A stretch of DNA of 64,000 nt, from the NCBI GenBank assembly GCA_900548675.1, contig URLJ01000004.1:35429-99428 (forward strand). Reading direction: 5' to 3'. Below are positions 1-9,168 of the stretch, piece after piece. This DNA is from an uncultured Mollicutes bacterium (GTDB lineage: Bacteria; Bacillota_I; Bacilli_A; ML615J-28; CAG-313). The translations under genes and the position numbers were made by a program. Each line of letters opens with the position of its first letter. Within the stretch, counting starts at the first letter, position 1. Under the pieces are notes generated by a model. The model was not told where the DNA came from, searched no databases, and was given only the letters and a program-made list of their open reading frames with translations.

Positions 1-396
1 ACAGCTTATGTAGGAGATATTGCTGACTTTATCATAGGAGCTTCAGTCGTCCTTTGCTCAGGGCTTATTTATAAAAAAAAGCACACCAAGAAAGGTGCAG
101 ATTTATCACTGTTTTTTGGAGCAGTCGTATGGGTAGCAGTAGCAGCAATTATCAATTATTTTATTTTAGTCCCGTTTTATATTAATTTATTTTGGGCTGG
201 AAATGAATCATCATTTGTTGAGGCATGTCTTGTTATACCAAATATTAACATTAATAATTATAAGTTAATGTACCTTCTAGCAGGATGTATACCTTTTAAT
301 CTTGTACTTTCAACATTAGTTATGATTACAACATCGCTCATATATAAAAAATTGTCTTTTTGGTTTAAAAAAATTGAAAATGATGATAAAAAATGA
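1..396 (+). CDS. ECF transporter substrate-binding membrane protein (RibU-like), C-terminal part
   Basis: The reading frame is open from the first base of the window to a TGA at 394-396, so about 131 C-terminal residues are visible and the start lies outside. The fragment is hydrophobic, with about three membrane-spanning stretches. A glycine-rich start (YVGDIADFIIG), a basic loop (YKKKHTKKGA) followed by a long hydrophobic helix, and the sequence NYFILVPFY are typical of the S component of energy-coupling factor vitamin transporters, closest in feel to riboflavin (RibU) proteins. S components bind the vitamin in the membrane and associate with the EcfA/EcfA'/EcfT module. The ligand is an inference; folate or another vitamin is possible. 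The gene ends just before a two-way terminator shared with the convergent HAD gene. Confidence 0.65.
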   Translation, partial: TAYVGDIADFIIGASVVLCSGLIYKKKHTKKGADLSLFFGAVVWVAVAAIINYFILVPFYINLFWAGNESSFVEACLVIPNININNYKLMYLLAGCIPFNLVLSTLVMITTSLIYKKLSFWFKKIENDDKK

Positions 397-417
397 CAGT
401 TTGTTTAATAAAAATAA

Positions 418-455
418 AAATGTAGGCTTTATTTTCGGCCTGCATTTATTTTTAA
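418..455. terminator. Bidirectional Rho-independent terminator
   Basis: AAATGTAGGC (418-427) pairs with GCCTGCATTT (438-447), with one G-T pair. T-rich tracts follow on the plus side and, read in reverse, on the minus side. It sits between the convergent S-component gene and the HAD gene and can serve both. Confidence 0.8.
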
Positions 456-476
456 TTAAATGATAGTTTTTATTAT

Positions 477-1280
477 TTATTCAAAATATGTTCTTAAAAA
501 TTTCAACACGCCTTGTTCATCAAATTTAGAAGTAGTAGTAGTGGCATATGGCAATAAATCAGGATGAGCGTTAGCCATAGCTACACGAGTGTTAACATTT
601 TGGAACATTTCAATGTCATTGTGTCCATCACCAATGGCTATCGTATTTTTAGGATCTATCTTATAATATGATATAGCATCCTTGATGCCACTGCCTTTAT
701 TAACACTGATATTATAAATTTCTACAATATTGTAATTTCCAATAGACCAATATCTCGAACGTAGTGTTTGATAATATTTTTTTGCGACATACTGTTGTAG
801 TTTTTCAACCATATCATTGGTAACAAACATTAAACATCCATGGGGATTATCAGGAAGGGTTTCTGATATAGAACCTTCGATTAAAGTTCCACCATCTACA
901 TGAAGAAAATCATGAATTTTATCATTGTACTCATTGACATAAATTGTGTCGTATATTTCAGCGAAAGCGTTGATTAAACCTTTTTTTGAAAATTTCAAAA
1001 TATCTTTTAACTCACTTAATTTTACGCGAAAATCGGTAATAGGATAATTTTTATCTGTAGGATTTGTAACGAGGGCCCCATTATAATTGATTATTGGCGT
1101 TGTTAATCCGAGTGCTTTATATACGAAGTAACTTGAACGAAGAGGACGTCCCGTCGCGATGATAACAATGTGTCCTAAATCAATTAGTTTTTTTAAATAA
1201 TTTATAGTCTCTAAATCGTAGTGAGAAAAATCAAGCATCAGGGTTCCATCTAAATCTAAAGCAATTAAATGTTTTTCCAT
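477..1280 (-). CDS. HAD-superfamily Cof-type hydrolase
   Basis: A 267-residue cytosolic phosphatase of the haloacid dehalogenase superfamily, Cof/type IIB. Motif I is LDLDGTL near residues 8-14 (nucleophile and acid/base Asp), motif II is the IIATGR stretch near residue 40, the conserved Lys is in SVNKGSG, and motif IV is IGDGHNDIEMF near residue 218. The region between motifs II and III is the C2B-type cap. Such enzymes dephosphorylate sugar phosphates, FMN or other small metabolites; the substrate cannot be read from sequence. The start is supported by an AGGAGG box just upstream on the minus strand, preceded by an extended -10 (TGATATACT on the minus strand, about 1302-1310). It is monocistronic and convergent with the S-component gene. 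Confidence 0.85.
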   Translation of the reverse strand: MEKHLIALDLDGTLMLDFSHYDLETINYLKKLIDLGHIVIIATGRPLRSSYFVYKALGLTTPIINYNGALVTNPTDKNYPITDFRVKLSELKDILKFSKKGLINAFAEIYDTIYVNEYNDKIHDFLHVDGGTLIEGSISETLPDNPHGCLMFVTNDMVEKLQQYVAKKYYQTLRSRYWSIGNYNIVEIYNISVNKGSGIKDAISYYKIDPKNTIAIGDGHNDIEMFQNVNTRVAMANAHPDLLPYATTTTSKFDEQGVLKFLRTYFE

Positions 1281-1373
1281 AGCATCCTCCTATATTGTTA
1301 AAGTATATCATAATTAGGTAAAAAAAGCGAGTATTTTAATCTTATTGTCACAAAAAGAAATTTAGTTGTTGAT

Positions 1374-1402
1374 TTGCAAAAAAAAGAAATTTTAGGTATA
1401 AT
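1374..1402 (+). promoter_or_regulatory. Sigma-A type promoter of the ftsK operon
   Basis: TTGCAA (1374-1379) and TATAAT (1397-1402) are separated by 17 bp. The first gene starts 41 bp downstream, behind an AAGGAGG ribosome-binding site. Confidence 0.75.
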
Positions 1403-1442
1403 ATATAATAGAGAAAAATACCGATTTTTACAAGGAGGATAT

Positions 1443-2261
1443 ATGTTAGTTTTAACTTCACTCGACGATTTAGTTACTTCGTTTTTTACTAATTTAGGAA
1501 AAAACTTTACATGGACAAGTTTTTTTATTCTTCTTACAGGTGTCCTCATAGGAATGATTTTATTTACGAGTATTTATGGAATTTTAATGATAGTATCTAT
1601 AAAGACCGATAAACGTCTGCAAAATCTTGAAAAAAGTACCAATACTATTAATGATGAAATCTTAAAAGAAAAAATCAAAGAAATTAAAAAACAATTTAAA
1701 AAAGATACGGCTGGTTTTACAGTAAACGAAAAAATGAAAGTATTAGGTAGTACTATTTTTGAAACTGTAAACGTTATAGCTGGTGAATATTATCCAGAGT
1801 CAAAGTATCCGTTATATGAACTTACTGTAGATGAATTATTACAATTCTTACATTACATATCTGATCGCATTAGTTTAGTATTTGATCGTAAATTATTGAA
1901 GCCCTTTAGAGAAATGAGCGTTAGTCAAGTCTTCCGTTTTCTAGATACGAAGAAACGCTTAGAAAATAATAAAGCCGTTAAGGCTGCCAATAAGATACAT
2001 ATTGGGAAGGTATCCAATTTCTTTTTTACTGTTTTAAATTATGCAAATCCTGTATATTGGTTTAAACGTTTAATTCTCGGTGGAACTATATCTGCAGCAA
2101 CAAATAAGATAGCATTAATAATTATCGACATCGTTGCTGACGAAACAAATAAAACTTATAGTAAGAGAATATTCAACAAAGAGATCAGTTTAAATAAAGA
2201 AGAAATTGATGCAGTTTTAGATGAATTTGATAAAGAAAGTGAGGAAAATATCGATGAGTAA
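1443..2261 (+). CDS. Single-pass membrane protein of unknown function, coupled to ftsK
   Basis: A 272-residue protein I do not recognise. The ATG at 1443 is chosen because AAGGAGG lies just upstream; an earlier in-frame start would lie inside the promoter. Residues about 26-53 form one strong transmembrane helix. A charged, helical region follows (about 55-100), then a mainly helical domain ending in an amphipathic or hydrophobic stretch near residues 210-245 that includes TNKIALIIIDIV. There is no signal-peptidase motif. The stop overlaps the ftsK start by 8 bp, so the two are translationally coupled. Because the adjacent FtsK lacks membrane helices, a role as its membrane partner is a reasonable guess, but nothing in the sequence proves it. 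Confidence 0.7.
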   Translation: MLVLTSLDDLVTSFFTNLGKNFTWTSFFILLTGVLIGMILFTSIYGILMIVSIKTDKRLQNLEKSTNTINDEILKEKIKEIKKQFKKDTAGFTVNEKMKVLGSTIFETVNVIAGEYYPESKYPLYELTVDELLQFLHYISDRISLVFDRKLLKPFREMSVSQVFRFLDTKKRLENNKAVKAANKIHIGKVSNFFFTVLNYANPVYWFKRLILGGTISAATNKIALIIIDIVADETNKTYSKRIFNKEISLNKEEIDAVLDEFDKESEENIDE

Positions 2262-4329
2262 TCAAAGAAAAGAATTTTATATTCCAACTCTTTCGGATGA
2301 TAAAAAAGAGTTAGAAAAGGAAAATGATCAAGCTAGTTCTATGACTTCAAAAGAAGCAAAAGAAGAAAATATAAAAAATGCTCCGGATGTTTTTGTTTCA
2401 CCTTTTTTAGGCCCTCAAGCAAATAGGGTAGCAGATACAAGTCAAAATAGTACAACTGGTAGAAAAAGATATGATGATTACCGCGATCAAACTAATCGTG
2501 AATATGGTTTGACTAAAGAAAGTTATTATCAAGATGACCGTGTTATGACAACAGAAGATTATTTAGAAATTCTCGATAATGGAACTCCTAAGAGAACTGC
2601 TAGTAAATCGGTAGGAAAATGGGAAGATATTAAACAAACTGCTCCAAAAAATATCGATGATGGTATGGCGGTTCCGAGTTTTGAACGTGAACACCGTAAA
2701 GAAGAACAATATGTTCCAGTAAATGACAAACGTGATCTCGATGAAAGCTTTAAAATAGTAGTGGGAGCAAATGATGAGACTCTTAACAAAACAAAGGTAC
2801 CTACTGAAGTTAAGGAAGAGGTAATATACGAAAAAGAAGTAGAAGTAGGAGAAAGAGAAAAACCACAAAATAAAACTATTATAAAAACAGATGCTCCTAA
2901 AAGAAAAGGCACTAAGTATGTCTTTCCACCACTTAGCATACTTTCTTCTGAAACGTTCAAAAACAATCAAAAGAATACATGGGCTGATGAACAAAGTGCA
3001 ATAATTAATCAAACATTTGAAGAATTTAATTATGCTGCTAAAGTAGCAGGGTATATATGCGGACCATCTGTAACACAATTTTTGATTTCTGTCGCATCGG
3101 GAACAAAGGTTAGTAATATTCGTAATTTTGAACGGGATTTATTGTTAAAATTATCAGCAAGATCTATTAGAATACAAGATCCGATTCCTGGGAAAAGCTA
3201 TGCTGGTATCGAAATACCTAATCAAGAAAGAAAAATGGTACCACTTGGCAATTTAATAAACAATCGTAAATTCCTAGACGATAATAGAAAATTATTGGTA
3301 GCTTTAGGACTCGATATAACAGGAGATGAAGAGTATGTTGATATCGCTAAAATGCCTCATGGTTTAATTGCAGGGGCTACAGGTAGTGGTAAAAGTGTAT
3401 GTATAAATTCATTAATTATAAGTTTATTGTATAAAAATACTCCTGAAGAGTTAAAACTAATTTTAATCGATCCTAAAATGGTTGAACTATCATGTTATGA
3501 TGGAATTCCACATCTTGCGATGCCTGTAATAACAGAACCACGTAAGGCTGCAGCAGCTTTAAATTGGGCAACGCTTGAGATGGACCGCCGTTTCGATGTT
3601 TTCAAAACTTTCCATGCCAGAAACATTCAGTCATATAATGAAAATGTTTTGGAAAATGGTGGTCAAATTATGCCTTATATTGTAGTAATAATCGATGAAT
3701 TAGCTGATTTAATGGCAGTTGCCTCAAGTGAAATTGAAACCAGCATTCAACGTCTTACTCAAAAAGCCAGAGCAGCAGGTATTCACCTAATCGTTGCCAC
3801 TCAACGTCCTTCAACAGATGTTATCAAAGGTACTATAAAAAATAATATTCCAGTAAGAATAGCTTTTAGACTTTCGTCATATTCTGATTCTGGTACAGTT
3901 ATTGATCATGGCGGTGCCGAAAAACTTCTTGGCAATGGTGATATGCTATATGTAGATGATTTCGGTGAAAGACGTATTCAAGGTACTTATGTAAAAGACA
4001 TGGAAATAATGAAAATAACGAATTTTTTAAGTGAACGTTATGCGGTTAATTATCTTGTCGAAGAAAGTGATCTTGAGGAAAAAGCTATAATTAATAAATT
4101 TGATGATGATCAAGATGAAATTTTTGAAGAAGTAGCAAGATATGTTGTAAAATATAATGTTGGTTCTAATAATAGAATTACGCAAGAATTTAATATTAGT
4201 TTTAACCGGGCAAATAGATTATTAATGAAAATGGAATCCTTAGGAATAGTTTCAAGTACAGTAAAAGGTAAACAACGTGAAGTATTGGTTACCGAAACAG
4301 AACTTGAAGATATTTTAAATAATTTATAA
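2254..4329 (+). CDS. ftsK: DNA translocase FtsK/SpoIIIE without N-terminal membrane domain
   Basis: A 691-residue RecA-fold dsDNA translocase that pumps chromosome ends through the division septum. The start ATG at 2254 follows GTGAGG and overlaps the upstream gene. Residues 1 to about 225 are polar, low-complexity and probably disordered. The alpha/beta motor follows: Walker A GATGSGKS near 374-381, Walker B IVVIIDELAD near 476-485, and the ATQRPSTDVIKG motif near 520. The C-terminal winged-helix gamma domain (about 625-691, with SFNRANRLLMKMESLGIV) would read KOPS/SRS orienting sequences. Family members usually carry four N-terminal membrane helices; here I see none, either in this protein or in frame upstream. 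The motor itself looks intact. Confidence 0.93.
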   Translation: MSNQRKEFYIPTLSDDKKELEKENDQASSMTSKEAKEENIKNAPDVFVSPFLGPQANRVADTSQNSTTGRKRYDDYRDQTNREYGLTKESYYQDDRVMTTEDYLEILDNGTPKRTASKSVGKWEDIKQTAPKNIDDGMAVPSFEREHRKEEQYVPVNDKRDLDESFKIVVGANDETLNKTKVPTEVKEEVIYEKEVEVGEREKPQNKTIIKTDAPKRKGTKYVFPPLSILSSETFKNNQKNTWADEQSAIINQTFEEFNYAAKVAGYICGPSVTQFLISVASGTKVSNIRNFERDLLLKLSARSIRIQDPIPGKSYAGIEIPNQERKMVPLGNLINNRKFLDDNRKLLVALGLDITGDEEYVDIAKMPHGLIAGATGSGKSVCINSLIISLLYKNTPEELKLILIDPKMVELSCYDGIPHLAMPVITEPRKAAAALNWATLEMDRRFDVFKTFHARNIQSYNENVLENGGQIMPYIVVIIDELADLMAVASSEIETSIQRLTQKARAAGIHLIVATQRPSTDVIKGTIKNNIPVRIAFRLSSYSDSGTVIDHGGAEKLLGNGDMLYVDDFGERRIQGTYVKDMEIMKITNFLSERYAVNYLVEESDLEEKAIINKFDDDQDEIFEEVARYVVKYNVGSNNRITQEFNISFNRANRLLMKMESLGIVSSTVKGKQREVLVTETELEDILNNL

Positions 4330-4344
4330 AGTTAGGTGAAATAA

Positions 4345-5499
4345 ATGATTGAAGAACTTGAACCTAAAAATGAAAATGAGCAAGAAGTTCAAAAAGAAGA
4401 TCAATCTTCAGAAGAAGATTCTAAATTGGAACAGAATGATAAACCTGCAGAAGATACTCCTTTAGCCCAAGAAGATGAATACTGGTTGGAAGGGGCAACT
4501 GCAGAACAAATTGAAGAATATAAATTAAAAAAACTTGAAGAAGAAAAAGAATTAAGCGCTGAGGAACAAGAAAAACTTGATAAAGAAAAAAACCGTAAAT
4601 TAAATAAAAAATTCTTAATTTTAATATTAGGCTTTATGGTATGTTCTCTTTTATATTTAGTTTGTGCTTCTATTGGAAAGTATAATATGTTGTATCACGT
4701 TGATCTTGATACAACAAAAGACTCAATTTCTTCCATAACAGCACTGAAATATATAAAGTATGCTATGTATGTATGTTATGCTATAAGTATTGTAGGATTT
4801 ATTTTTTTAATTCTTCATTTTACAAAAGTAAAGATTAATATACCACTAGCCAGAAAAGAACAAATATATGATATTCTTGATTGGGTAATAATACTACCAA
4901 TTTGTATTGTTATTACTACAATTTGTTTTAGTTTAATATTTACTTTCACTGTTGTGAATGGTGAGTCAATGCAACCTACACTTTATCAAAATGATAAATT
5001 ATTTGTTCTATATCATAAAAAAATAGAACATAATGATGTTGTAATAGTTTACGCTGATAAAGAAAAATATTTTAATGTTGAAAAAAATTCTTTATATGTA
5101 AAACGTGTCATAGCCTTACCAGGCGATAAGATTCAAAACGAATATGGTGATTTAATAATCAATGGTGAAAAAGCCGATATGTCATTTTGTAAAAAAAATG
5201 CCTATGATCGTGTTGAAAACAACTTTAACTCGACAATTGCGAAAGGTGTAAAAGAATTATCACGAGATACCGCTTTTAACTTTTGTTTTGTCGCAGACGT
5301 TGTAAACGATAAAAAACAAATTTGTGAATATACTGATGATTTAATTTTCACAGTTCCTAAAGGATATTATTTAGTACTTGGTGATAATCGAGGCAATTCT
5401 AATGATAGTAGAAGATTAGGGCTAATAAGCAAAGATGACATAGAAGGCGTTGTTGTAAGCAAAATTGAAGGTATAATAGGCTTTAAAAAAATAAATTAG
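4345..5499 (+). CDS. lepB: Signal peptidase I with long acidic N-terminus
   Basis: A 384-residue type I signal peptidase, cleaving signal peptides at the outer face of the membrane. Residues 1 to about 85 are a highly acidic, Glu-rich cytosolic extension. Membrane helices are near 90-108, 139-158 and 180-203. The catalytic Ser is S208 in GESMQPT directly after the third helix. The general-base Lys is K253 in YVKRVIALPGD. The C-terminal GDNRGNSNDSR box is present. Bacillus-type enzymes have one helix and about 185 residues, so the extra helices and acidic tail are unusual. AGGTGA precedes the start. The order lepB-rbgA-rnhB-topA is that of other Firmicutes. Confidence 0.92.
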   Translation: MIEELEPKNENEQEVQKEDQSSEEDSKLEQNDKPAEDTPLAQEDEYWLEGATAEQIEEYKLKKLEEEKELSAEEQEKLDKEKNRKLNKKFLILILGFMVCSLLYLVCASIGKYNMLYHVDLDTTKDSISSITALKYIKYAMYVCYAISIVGFIFLILHFTKVKINIPLARKEQIYDILDWVIILPICIVITTICFSLIFTFTVVNGESMQPTLYQNDKLFVLYHKKIEHNDVVIVYADKEKYFNVEKNSLYVKRVIALPGDKIQNEYGDLIINGEKADMSFCKKNAYDRVENNFNSTIAKGVKELSRDTAFNFCFVADVVNDKKQICEYTDDLIFTVPKGYYLVLGDNRGNSNDSRRLGLISKDDIEGVVVSKIEGIIGFKKIN

Positions 5500-5526
5500 A
5501 AATTAAAGATTAGGAAGGATAAAAAG

Positions 5527-6372
5527 ATGATTCAATGGTATCCGGGCCATATGGCCAAAGCAATGCGCGAAATGGGCGAATTAGTTAAACTAGTAGATGC
5601 AGTAGTAATTTTAATTGATGCTAGGATTCCAGCTTCATCAATTAATCCTAAACTAGATGAACTATTTAAAAATAAAACGTGTGTTTATATCTTTACGAAA
5701 AAAGATAAAGCTGACGATTACTATACTAAGAAGTGGTTAAACCGCTATAAAAAAGAAGGAAAATACGCCATAAGTATAGATTTAAAGAGTGCCAATCCTT
5801 TTAACGAATTTTATCCATTATTGCGAGAAGCTTTAAAACCAAAACGTGAGAAAGACCTAAAAAAGGGTCTCAAAATACGTCCTGCCAAATTAATGATTGT
5901 TGGTATTCCTAACGTTGGCAAATCAACGTTTATAAATCGTTTAGTAGGTAAAAAAGTTGTTGCGGTGGGAGATAAACCTGGCGTTACAAAACAACAACAG
6001 TGGATTAGAATTAATGAGAATAGTAAACAGGTAATAGATAAATACGAACTTTTAGATACTCCTGGTGTTTTATGGCCAAAGTTTGAAAATGAGATTACAG
6101 GTTACCATTTAGCGTTAACAGGAGCTATTAGTGACAATGTTGTTAATCTTGAACATTTAGCAATGTATTTATGTTCTTTTCTCAAAAAGAATTATGAAGG
6201 TAGACTTACTAAAAGATATGATATCAGTGAAGATGTTGAAGAACATGAAGTTTTAGAAAAACTTGCCCTTAAAAAAAGAATAAGTGTATTAGAAACTGCT
6301 AAAATAATAATAAATGATTATAGAAACGATGCTTTTCAAAAAATTACTTTGGATGTGATTAATGATGATTAG
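5527..6372 (+). CDS. rbgA: Ribosome biogenesis GTPase RbgA (YlqF)
   Basis: A 281-residue circularly permuted GTPase needed for late 50S subunit assembly. The N-terminus (MIQWYPGHMAKA) is the family signature. G4 (TKKDKAD, near residue 58) precedes G1 (GIPNVGKST, near 128) and G3 (DTPGV, near 179), which is the permuted order. A C-terminal ANTAR-like RNA-binding region completes the protein. GGAAGG lies upstream of the ATG. It overlaps rnhB by 11 bp in a genome order (lepB-rbgA-rnhB) conserved in Firmicutes. Confidence 0.95.
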   Translation: MIQWYPGHMAKAMREMGELVKLVDAVVILIDARIPASSINPKLDELFKNKTCVYIFTKKDKADDYYTKKWLNRYKKEGKYAISIDLKSANPFNEFYPLLREALKPKREKDLKKGLKIRPAKLMIVGIPNVGKSTFINRLVGKKVVAVGDKPGVTKQQQWIRINENSKQVIDKYELLDTPGVLWPKFENEITGYHLALTGAISDNVVNLEHLAMYLCSFLKKNYEGRLTKRYDISEDVEEHEVLEKLALKKRISVLETAKIIINDYRNDAFQKITLDVINDD

Positions 6373-7003
6373 AGTAAACGTCGAAAATAATTATCAAATT
6401 GAAACATCACTTTATGAAGAAGGGTATAATAATATAGCAGGAACTGATGAGGTAGGTCGTGGTCCCATGGCAGGACCAGTGGTAGCATGCGCTGTTGTTT
6501 TTGAAAAAGGTCATTATATTGAAGGTGTGACGGATTCAAAGAAAATATCTGACAAAAAACGACGTTTATTATATAATAAAATACTTAATGAGGCAAAGGC
6601 TGTAGGTGTAGCTTTTGTAAGCGAAAGAGTAATTGATAAAATAAATATTTATGAAGCATCAAGAAAGGCAATGGAACGAGCTCTTTTTAAAATAAAAACT
6701 AAAATTAAAATAGATTACGTACTGACAGATGCTATGCCCCTAAATATTGATATTCCACAAATGAATATTATTAAAGGAGACGAAAATAGTTTTCTAATAG
6801 GGTGTGCAAGTATTGTCGCGAAAGTTGTGCGTGATGATTATATGATTAGACAAGCAAGTAAATATCCTCAATACGGATTTGAAAAACATAAAGGATATGT
6901 GACAAAAGCACATCGTGAGGCTATTCAAAAATATGGTGTTCTTCCGATACATCGGAAAACATACAAACCTGTTATGGATATACTAAAAAAAGACAATAAA
7001 TAA
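6362..7003 (+). CDS. rnhB: Ribonuclease HII
   Basis: A 213-residue endonuclease that removes single ribonucleotides and RNA primers from RNA/DNA hybrids. The catalytic segment GTDEVGRGPMAGPVVA (about 27-42) supplies the DE pair. Further metal ligands lie in VLTDAMP and in the SIVAKVVRDDYM region. The KHKGYVTKAHREAI stretch is the C-terminal family motif. The start is ATG 6362 or the adjacent ATG 6365; both overlap the end of rbgA, and no strong ribosome-binding site is visible, so coupling to rbgA is likely. Confidence 0.94.
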   Translation: MMIRVNVENNYQIETSLYEEGYNNIAGTDEVGRGPMAGPVVACAVVFEKGHYIEGVTDSKKISDKKRRLLYNKILNEAKAVGVAFVSERVIDKINIYEASRKAMERALFKIKTKIKIDYVLTDAMPLNIDIPQMNIIKGDENSFLIGCASIVAKVVRDDYMIRQASKYPQYGFEKHKGYVTKAHREAIQKYGVLPIHRKTYKPVMDILKKDNK

Positions 7004-7016
7004 TGAGGTGAATAAA

Positions 7017-9119
7017 GTGAAACTATTAATAGTAGAATCACCAGCAAAGAGTAAAACAATAGAAAATTATTTGGGTGGCGATTACCATGTCGAAGCTAGC
7101 ATGGGGCATATTAGAGACCTTTCAATAAAAGGAAAAGGTGGCTTCGGTGTAGATATTGAGAATAATTTTAAACCTGAATATGTCATTTTAGATGATAAAA
7201 AGGCTATAGTAGAAAAATTAAAAAAGTATGCGAATGAAGCAGAGCATGTTTTTCTAGCAACCGACCCCGACCGTGAAGGAGAGGCTATTAGTTGGCATTT
7301 ACAAGAGGTTTTAGATCAAAATCCTGACAAAGTGTCAAGAATTGTTTTTAACGAAATAACGAAAAAGGCCATTATCAATGCTTTAAATAATGACCGTGAA
7401 ATAGATATGAATCTAGTCCACTCTCAAGAATCAAGAAGAATATTGGATCGTATAATAGGTTTTAGATTATCTAGTTTACTTCAACAAAAAATAGGGTCAA
7501 AATCTGCTGGAAGAGTTCAATCGGTAGCACTTAAACTTGTTGTTGATCGTGAAAAAGAAATTGAAGCATTCGATAAAGAAGAGTATTGGGATATATTTGC
7601 GTATTTAACAAAAGACAAATATAATCTAAAAGCTAAATTTATTGGTACTAAAGATGCTAAAATATCTTTAAAAAATGAAGAGGAAACAAATGAAGTTTTA
7701 AAAGGTTTAGAAAACGCAACTTACAAGGTTGCTTCAGTTGAAAAGAAGCGTAGAAAAAAATCTTCAAAACCTCCTTTCATTACATCAACACTCCAACAAG
7801 ATGCCGGAGCAAGATATCACTATAATGCTAAAAGAGTTATGAGTATAGCTCAAAAGTTATACGAAGGTTTAGATTTAGGAAAAGAACGTGTAGGTTTAAT
7901 AACATATATGCGTACTGACTCAATTCGTTTAGCTGATGATTTTGTTAGTAGTGCTAAAAAATTTATTACAGAAAAATATGGGGAAAATTATTATAAAGGT
8001 GTAAAAGCTAAAAAAACTAAATCAACACAACATATCCAAGATGCCCATGAAGCTATTAGACCGACTTCAATTGAGAGAACACCGGAATCAATCAAACAAT
8101 ATTTAAGCTTAGAAGAGTATAAATTATATACCCTCATTTACAATCGTGCGCTAGCATCCCTTATGAGTGATGCGATAGTAGAAGATACGGATGTGTTAGT
8201 TGGTGCTAATGAATATATGTTTGAACTTGAAGGTGAAAAAACAATCTACGATGGTTTTATGAAAATATACCAAGAAACAAGTATAGATGATGAAGAAGAT
8301 TTATCAATTTTACCAGAAATACTTGTCGATGAAGTTTTAAATCTCCAAGAAATAAAGAAAGAACAAAAATTCACCAATCCTCCATATCGTTATACAGAAG
8401 CGAGACTAATTCGAAAAATGGAAGAATTAGGTATAGGTAGACCATCAACGTACGCACTTACAATGGAAACTTTGAGGGTTAGAAGTTATGTTAGTATGCA
8501 AAACAGAACTTTTGTTCCAACTGAGCAAGGTAGATTAACTAGTGAACAACTTGATTTATTCTTCAGTTCTATAATAAATGTCAAGTATACTGCTGAAATG
8601 GAAAATACGCTAGACGAAATTAGCTTAGGACATAAAGTATGGTATGAAGAAATAAGAAAATTCTATGATATGTTCGCACCATTAATAGAAATTGCTCGCG
8701 ATAATATGGTTAAAATATATCCTAAACAAACGGATGAATTTTGTCCTGAATGCGGACTCCCTCTATTAATAAGAAGAGGTCCTTTCGGTGAATTTACAGC
8801 TTGTTCAGGATATCCAAGATGTAAATATATTAAAAAAGTTAAAAAGCCGGACCCTGTCAAAACAGGAATAACGTGTCCTATTTGTCATGAGGGTGAATTA
8901 GTAGAACGTATAAACGCAAGAGGAAGAACTAAGGGTGCGAAGTTTTACGCATGTAGTTTGTTTCCGAAGTGTAAGGCAACATTTTCAGGTCTTCCAAATG
9001 GTGAAATATGTAATACCTGTGGTGCACCAATGATTGTGGTTGATGGTGTCGTACGCTGCGGCAACGAAAGATGTAAAACAAATCATCAGGTAACAAAAAA
9101 AGCAAAAGGGACGGAATAA
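7017..9119 (+). CDS. topA: DNA topoisomerase I
   Basis: A type IA topoisomerase of about 700 residues that relaxes negative supercoils. The TOPRIM domain starts at the N-terminus (LLIVESPAKSKTIENYLG) and includes DPDREGEAISWH with the metal-binding acidic residues. The active-site Tyr is in GLITYMRTDS. Three C-terminal zinc-ribbon-like modules follow: CPECGLP, CPICHEG and CNTCGAP, each with a second Cys pair. The GTG at 7017 is preferred because AGGTG (7006-7010) lies 6 bp upstream; a GTG at 7008 would overlap that box. It is the last gene of the lepB-rbgA-rnhB-topA run. Confidence 0.95.
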   Translation: MKLLIVESPAKSKTIENYLGGDYHVEASMGHIRDLSIKGKGGFGVDIENNFKPEYVILDDKKAIVEKLKKYANEAEHVFLATDPDREGEAISWHLQEVLDQNPDKVSRIVFNEITKKAIINALNNDREIDMNLVHSQESRRILDRIIGFRLSSLLQQKIGSKSAGRVQSVALKLVVDREKEIEAFDKEEYWDIFAYLTKDKYNLKAKFIGTKDAKISLKNEEETNEVLKGLENATYKVASVEKKRRKKSSKPPFITSTLQQDAGARYHYNAKRVMSIAQKLYEGLDLGKERVGLITYMRTDSIRLADDFVSSAKKFITEKYGENYYKGVKAKKTKSTQHIQDAHEAIRPTSIERTPESIKQYLSLEEYKLYTLIYNRALASLMSDAIVEDTDVLVGANEYMFELEGEKTIYDGFMKIYQETSIDDEEDLSILPEILVDEVLNLQEIKKEQKFTNPPYRYTEARLIRKMEELGIGRPSTYALTMETLRVRSYVSMQNRTFVPTEQGRLTSEQLDLFFSSIINVKYTAEMENTLDEISLGHKVWYEEIRKFYDMFAPLIEIARDNMVKIYPKQTDEFCPECGLPLLIRRGPFGEFTACSGYPRCKYIKKVKKPDPVKTGITCPICHEGELVERINARGRTKGAKFYACSLFPKCKATFSGLPNGEICNTCGAPMIVVDGVVRCGNERCKTNHQVTKKAKGTE

Positions 9120-9133
9120 AAGGTCACTTTTAC

Positions 9134-9162
9134 TTGACATATGTCGAAAAATTTGTTATAAT
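9134..9162 (+). promoter_or_regulatory. Near-consensus promoter of an orphan small-RNA unit
   Basis: TTGACA (9134-9139), 17 bp, TATAAT (9157-9162), the best sigma-A match in the window. Predicted transcription start is about 9169. No open reading frame follows before the terminator ending at 9264. Confidence 0.85.
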
Positions 9163-9168
9163 ATTACT

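Noticed and set aside
2559..3078. Long minus-strand open frames opposite ftsK
   Set aside because: They lack ribosome-binding sites and mirror the low-complexity coding of ftsK; the ftsK frame has clear motifs.
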